A stretch of DNA of 64,000 nt from Agrobacterium tumefaciens (GTDB taxonomy: Bacteria > Pseudomonadota > Alphaproteobacteria > Rhizobiales > Rhizobiaceae), in contig NZ_SUPW01000001.1 of the NCBI RefSeq assembly GCF_013337285.1, positions 310,001-374,000 on the forward strand. The letters are read 5' to 3'. Both the position numbers and the translations under genes were made by a program. Positions 62,483 to 64,000 of this stretch are shown here, piece after piece (the first letter of the stretch is position 1; the number at the start of each line of letters is the position of its first letter). The notes under the pieces are model-generated. The model made no database searches and was not told the origin of the DNA. It saw only the letters and a list, made by a program, of their open reading frames with translations.

Positions 62483-64000
62483 ATGGCGAATAACAAGATC
62501 AGCGACTCTGTCGACGAGACTGCATTTCAGGCGTTGGAAGACGCCCTGCAGCTTGGTGCTTTCGAAGAAAAGCCGGAATCGCGGAAAACCGCAGCGCCAA
62601 AGCAGCCGGAGGCCAGATTGAAGGAAGCAAGCCGACAGACCCCTGCTCCCGAGGCCGCCCGCGCGCCTGCAGAACAGGCACCCAAATCGCCCAATCTGGA
62701 AGCGGCCAATGACGGCTCCAAGCGCAGCCCGGCGATGATCCTGAAATCGCTGGAAGGCGGCTCCATCGGCGGCGCACTCAGAAATGCGACGATCATGTCG
62801 GTCATCTGGGCGCTTGGCGGTCTCGGTGTCGCCCATCTTCTTTACGGTAACGCGCTGTGGAATATCGCCTCGATTGCCGATCTCACCGCAATCCCCGGCC
62901 TGATGGCGATCGTCGTCGGCATTCTCGTTCCCGTCATGCTGTTCTTCGCCTTCGCGATCATGATGGCGCGTGCCCGCGACCTGCGCAACGCTGCCCGGTC
63001 AATGGCTGAAGTGGCGCTTCGCCTTGCCGAGCCCGAAACGGTTGCCTCCGACCGCATCATGTCCGTCGGCCAGGCGGTTCGCCGCGAAGTCTCGGCCATG
63101 AATGACGGCATCGAGCGCACCATTGCGCGTGCGACGGAACTCGAAACGCTCGTTCATTCCGAAGTCAACGCGCTTGAGCGCAGCTATGCTGACAATGAAC
63201 TGCGCGTACGCAGCCTCGTGCAGGAACTGACCGCCGAGCGCGACGCCATCGTCAACCACGCCGAGCGTATCCGCTCGTCCATCGTGGGTGCGCAGGAACA
63301 GATCAAGGAAGAGCTTTCCATCGTCGGTGAAGAGCTTTCGATGCGGCTTGCCACCTCCGGTGAAGCCTTCGCCTCGATGATCGATACGCGCTCCGCAGCA
63401 CTGCTCGAAAAATCGCGCGCTTCTACCGAAGCAATGGGCAGCCTTATCGCCGCCAAGACCGAAAACCTGCTTCAGGCATTGAATTCCTCGGGCTCGACGC
63501 TGTCGAACGAATTCGACATGCGCCTGCACAATCTCGCCTCGACGCTGGATGAGCGCGGTGAAGTTCTGCTCGAACGGTTCGCGATCCATGCATCGACGCT
63601 GGATAGCGGTGCTGAAAGCCTCAACAGCGCGCTTGAAGAACGCACCCGACAGCTTAACGAAACGCTCTCCACCCGCACGCTCGAACTCAACCGCAATATT
63701 GATCGCGGTCAGCAGGTCATCGGCAGTTCGCTGGACACCGTGCTCGACAAGCTCTCTGCCTCGCTCGAGGAAAAGGGTCTCTCCTTCCGCCAGAGCCTGC
63801 AGAGCACGGCTGATGATGCGATCATGGATCTCGATCTGCGTTCCGGCCTCTACGAAGAGCGCCTGCAGGCAACGGTCGGCCAGGTCAACTCCGCCTTCGA
63901 CGAACATGTGGCGGATTTCGCCAGCGCCTTCGACCAGCGTGCCGGCAGCCTCGACAGCAAGCTGATGGAAAGCCTTGCCCGCATCAACGAAACCGTTGCC
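62483..64000 (+). CDS. Growth pole ring protein GPR, N-terminal part (giant coiled-coil membrane protein)
   Basis: An open frame of 506 codons still running at the window edge. The ATG follows GAGGCG by about 8 bases. Residues 1-100 are charged and disordered (PAPEAARAPAEQAPKSPNLE and similar). Two membrane helices follow at about 103-121 and 138-161. From residue 165 the chain is a continuous coiled coil of repeated LEER/LDERG-type heptads, the apolipoprotein A1/A4/E-like pattern. This matches the very large (over 2000 residues) growth pole ring protein of Agrobacterium tumefaciens, which forms a ring at the new growth pole and is needed for polar growth. Most of the gene lies outside the window. 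Confidence 0.8.
   Translation, partial: MANNKISDSVDETAFQALEDALQLGAFEEKPESRKTAAPKQPEARLKEASRQTPAPEAARAPAEQAPKSPNLEAANDGSKRSPAMILKSLEGGSIGGALRNATIMSVIWALGGLGVAHLLYGNALWNIASIADLTAIPGLMAIVVGILVPVMLFFAFAIMMARARDLRNAARSMAEVALRLAEPETVASDRIMSVGQAVRREVSAMNDGIERTIARATELETLVHSEVNALERSYADNELRVRSLVQELTAERDAIVNHAERIRSSIVGAQEQIKEELSIVGEELSMRLATSGEAFASMIDTRSAALLEKSRASTEAMGSLIAAKTENLLQALNSSGSTLSNEFDMRLHNLASTLDERGEVLLERFAIHASTLDSGAESLNSALEERTRQLNETLSTRTLELNRNIDRGQQVIGSSLDTVLDKLSASLEEKGLSFRQSLQSTADDAIMDLDLRSGLYEERLQATVGQVNSAFDEHVADFASAFDQRAGSLDSKLMESLARINETVA

Overview
The window is an ordinary core stretch of an alphaproteobacterial chromosome and looks like Rhizobiaceae, most probably Agrobacterium. The evidence is the nifR3(dusB)-ntrB junction, the fused ispDF gene, a lipoylated PdhB in a pdhA-pdhB-pdhC-lpd cluster, a LexA gene preceded by alphaproteobacterial GTTC/GAAC-type SOS boxes, CckA, EipB, and at the right edge the N-terminus of a giant coiled-coil protein matching the growth pole ring protein (GPR) of A. 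tumefaciens. Gene order from rpsB to GPR fits my memory of the A. tumefaciens C58 circular chromosome, but I could not check strain identity. I saw no rRNA, tRNA, insertion sequence, prophage, plasmid or CRISPR signature.

Layout. 1-4.7 kb: ntrB (partial) and dusB leftward; ispDF and cinA rightward; a RatA/Coq10-like START protein and a P-loop kinase leftward; a 58-residue small protein. 4.7-6.8 kb: an AraC regulator and an EamA transporter separated by a long palindromic repeat. 7-14.7 kb, leftward: pdhA, pdhB, an unrecognised 94-residue protein, pdhC, an SGNH esterase, lpdA, a GlsB-type membrane protein and lipA, so the pyruvate dehydrogenase subunits, E3 and lipoate synthase sit together. 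14.8-18.6 kb: FtsB/DivIC-like protein, enolase, KdsA and a VOC protein, all leftward. 18.7-24.6 kb: lexA, a GST, comEC (leftward) and gltA.

24.7-38.2 kb is one leftward run of thirteen translation and envelope genes: rpsB-tsf-pyrH-frr-uppS-cdsA-rseP-bamA-lpxD-fabZ-lpxA-lpxI-lpxB. It covers ribosomal protein S2 and EF-Ts, UMP kinase, ribosome recycling, undecaprenyl and phospholipid precursors, the site-2 protease, outer-membrane assembly and lipid A synthesis. Many junctions overlap by 1-8 bases. 38.2-42.1 kb: eipB leftward, then a coupled RidA-GDPD-GNAT-HIT set rightward. 42.2-46.1 kb: a DUF1989 protein with a divergent LysR regulator, a PAP2 protein and azlCD. 46.3-54.1 kb: clpA/clpS, the cell-cycle kinase cckA, a FliO-like protein and dksA. 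54.4-60.9 kb: SixA, YcjX, YcjF, an exported protein, folK-folB-folP leftward and a DUF922 protease-like protein. 60.9-64 kb: a small RNA gene, a ferredoxin, an Hpt protein and the start of GPR.

The most notable signals are the GPR gene cut by the window edge, a small RNA with an exact TTTCCTCCCT anti-Shine-Dalgarno loop (alpha-r14 type) at about 61.03-61.16 kb, the unrecognised 94-residue gene inside the pdh cluster, and two kinds of palindromic intergenic repeat. I found no clearly undescribed multi-gene system.
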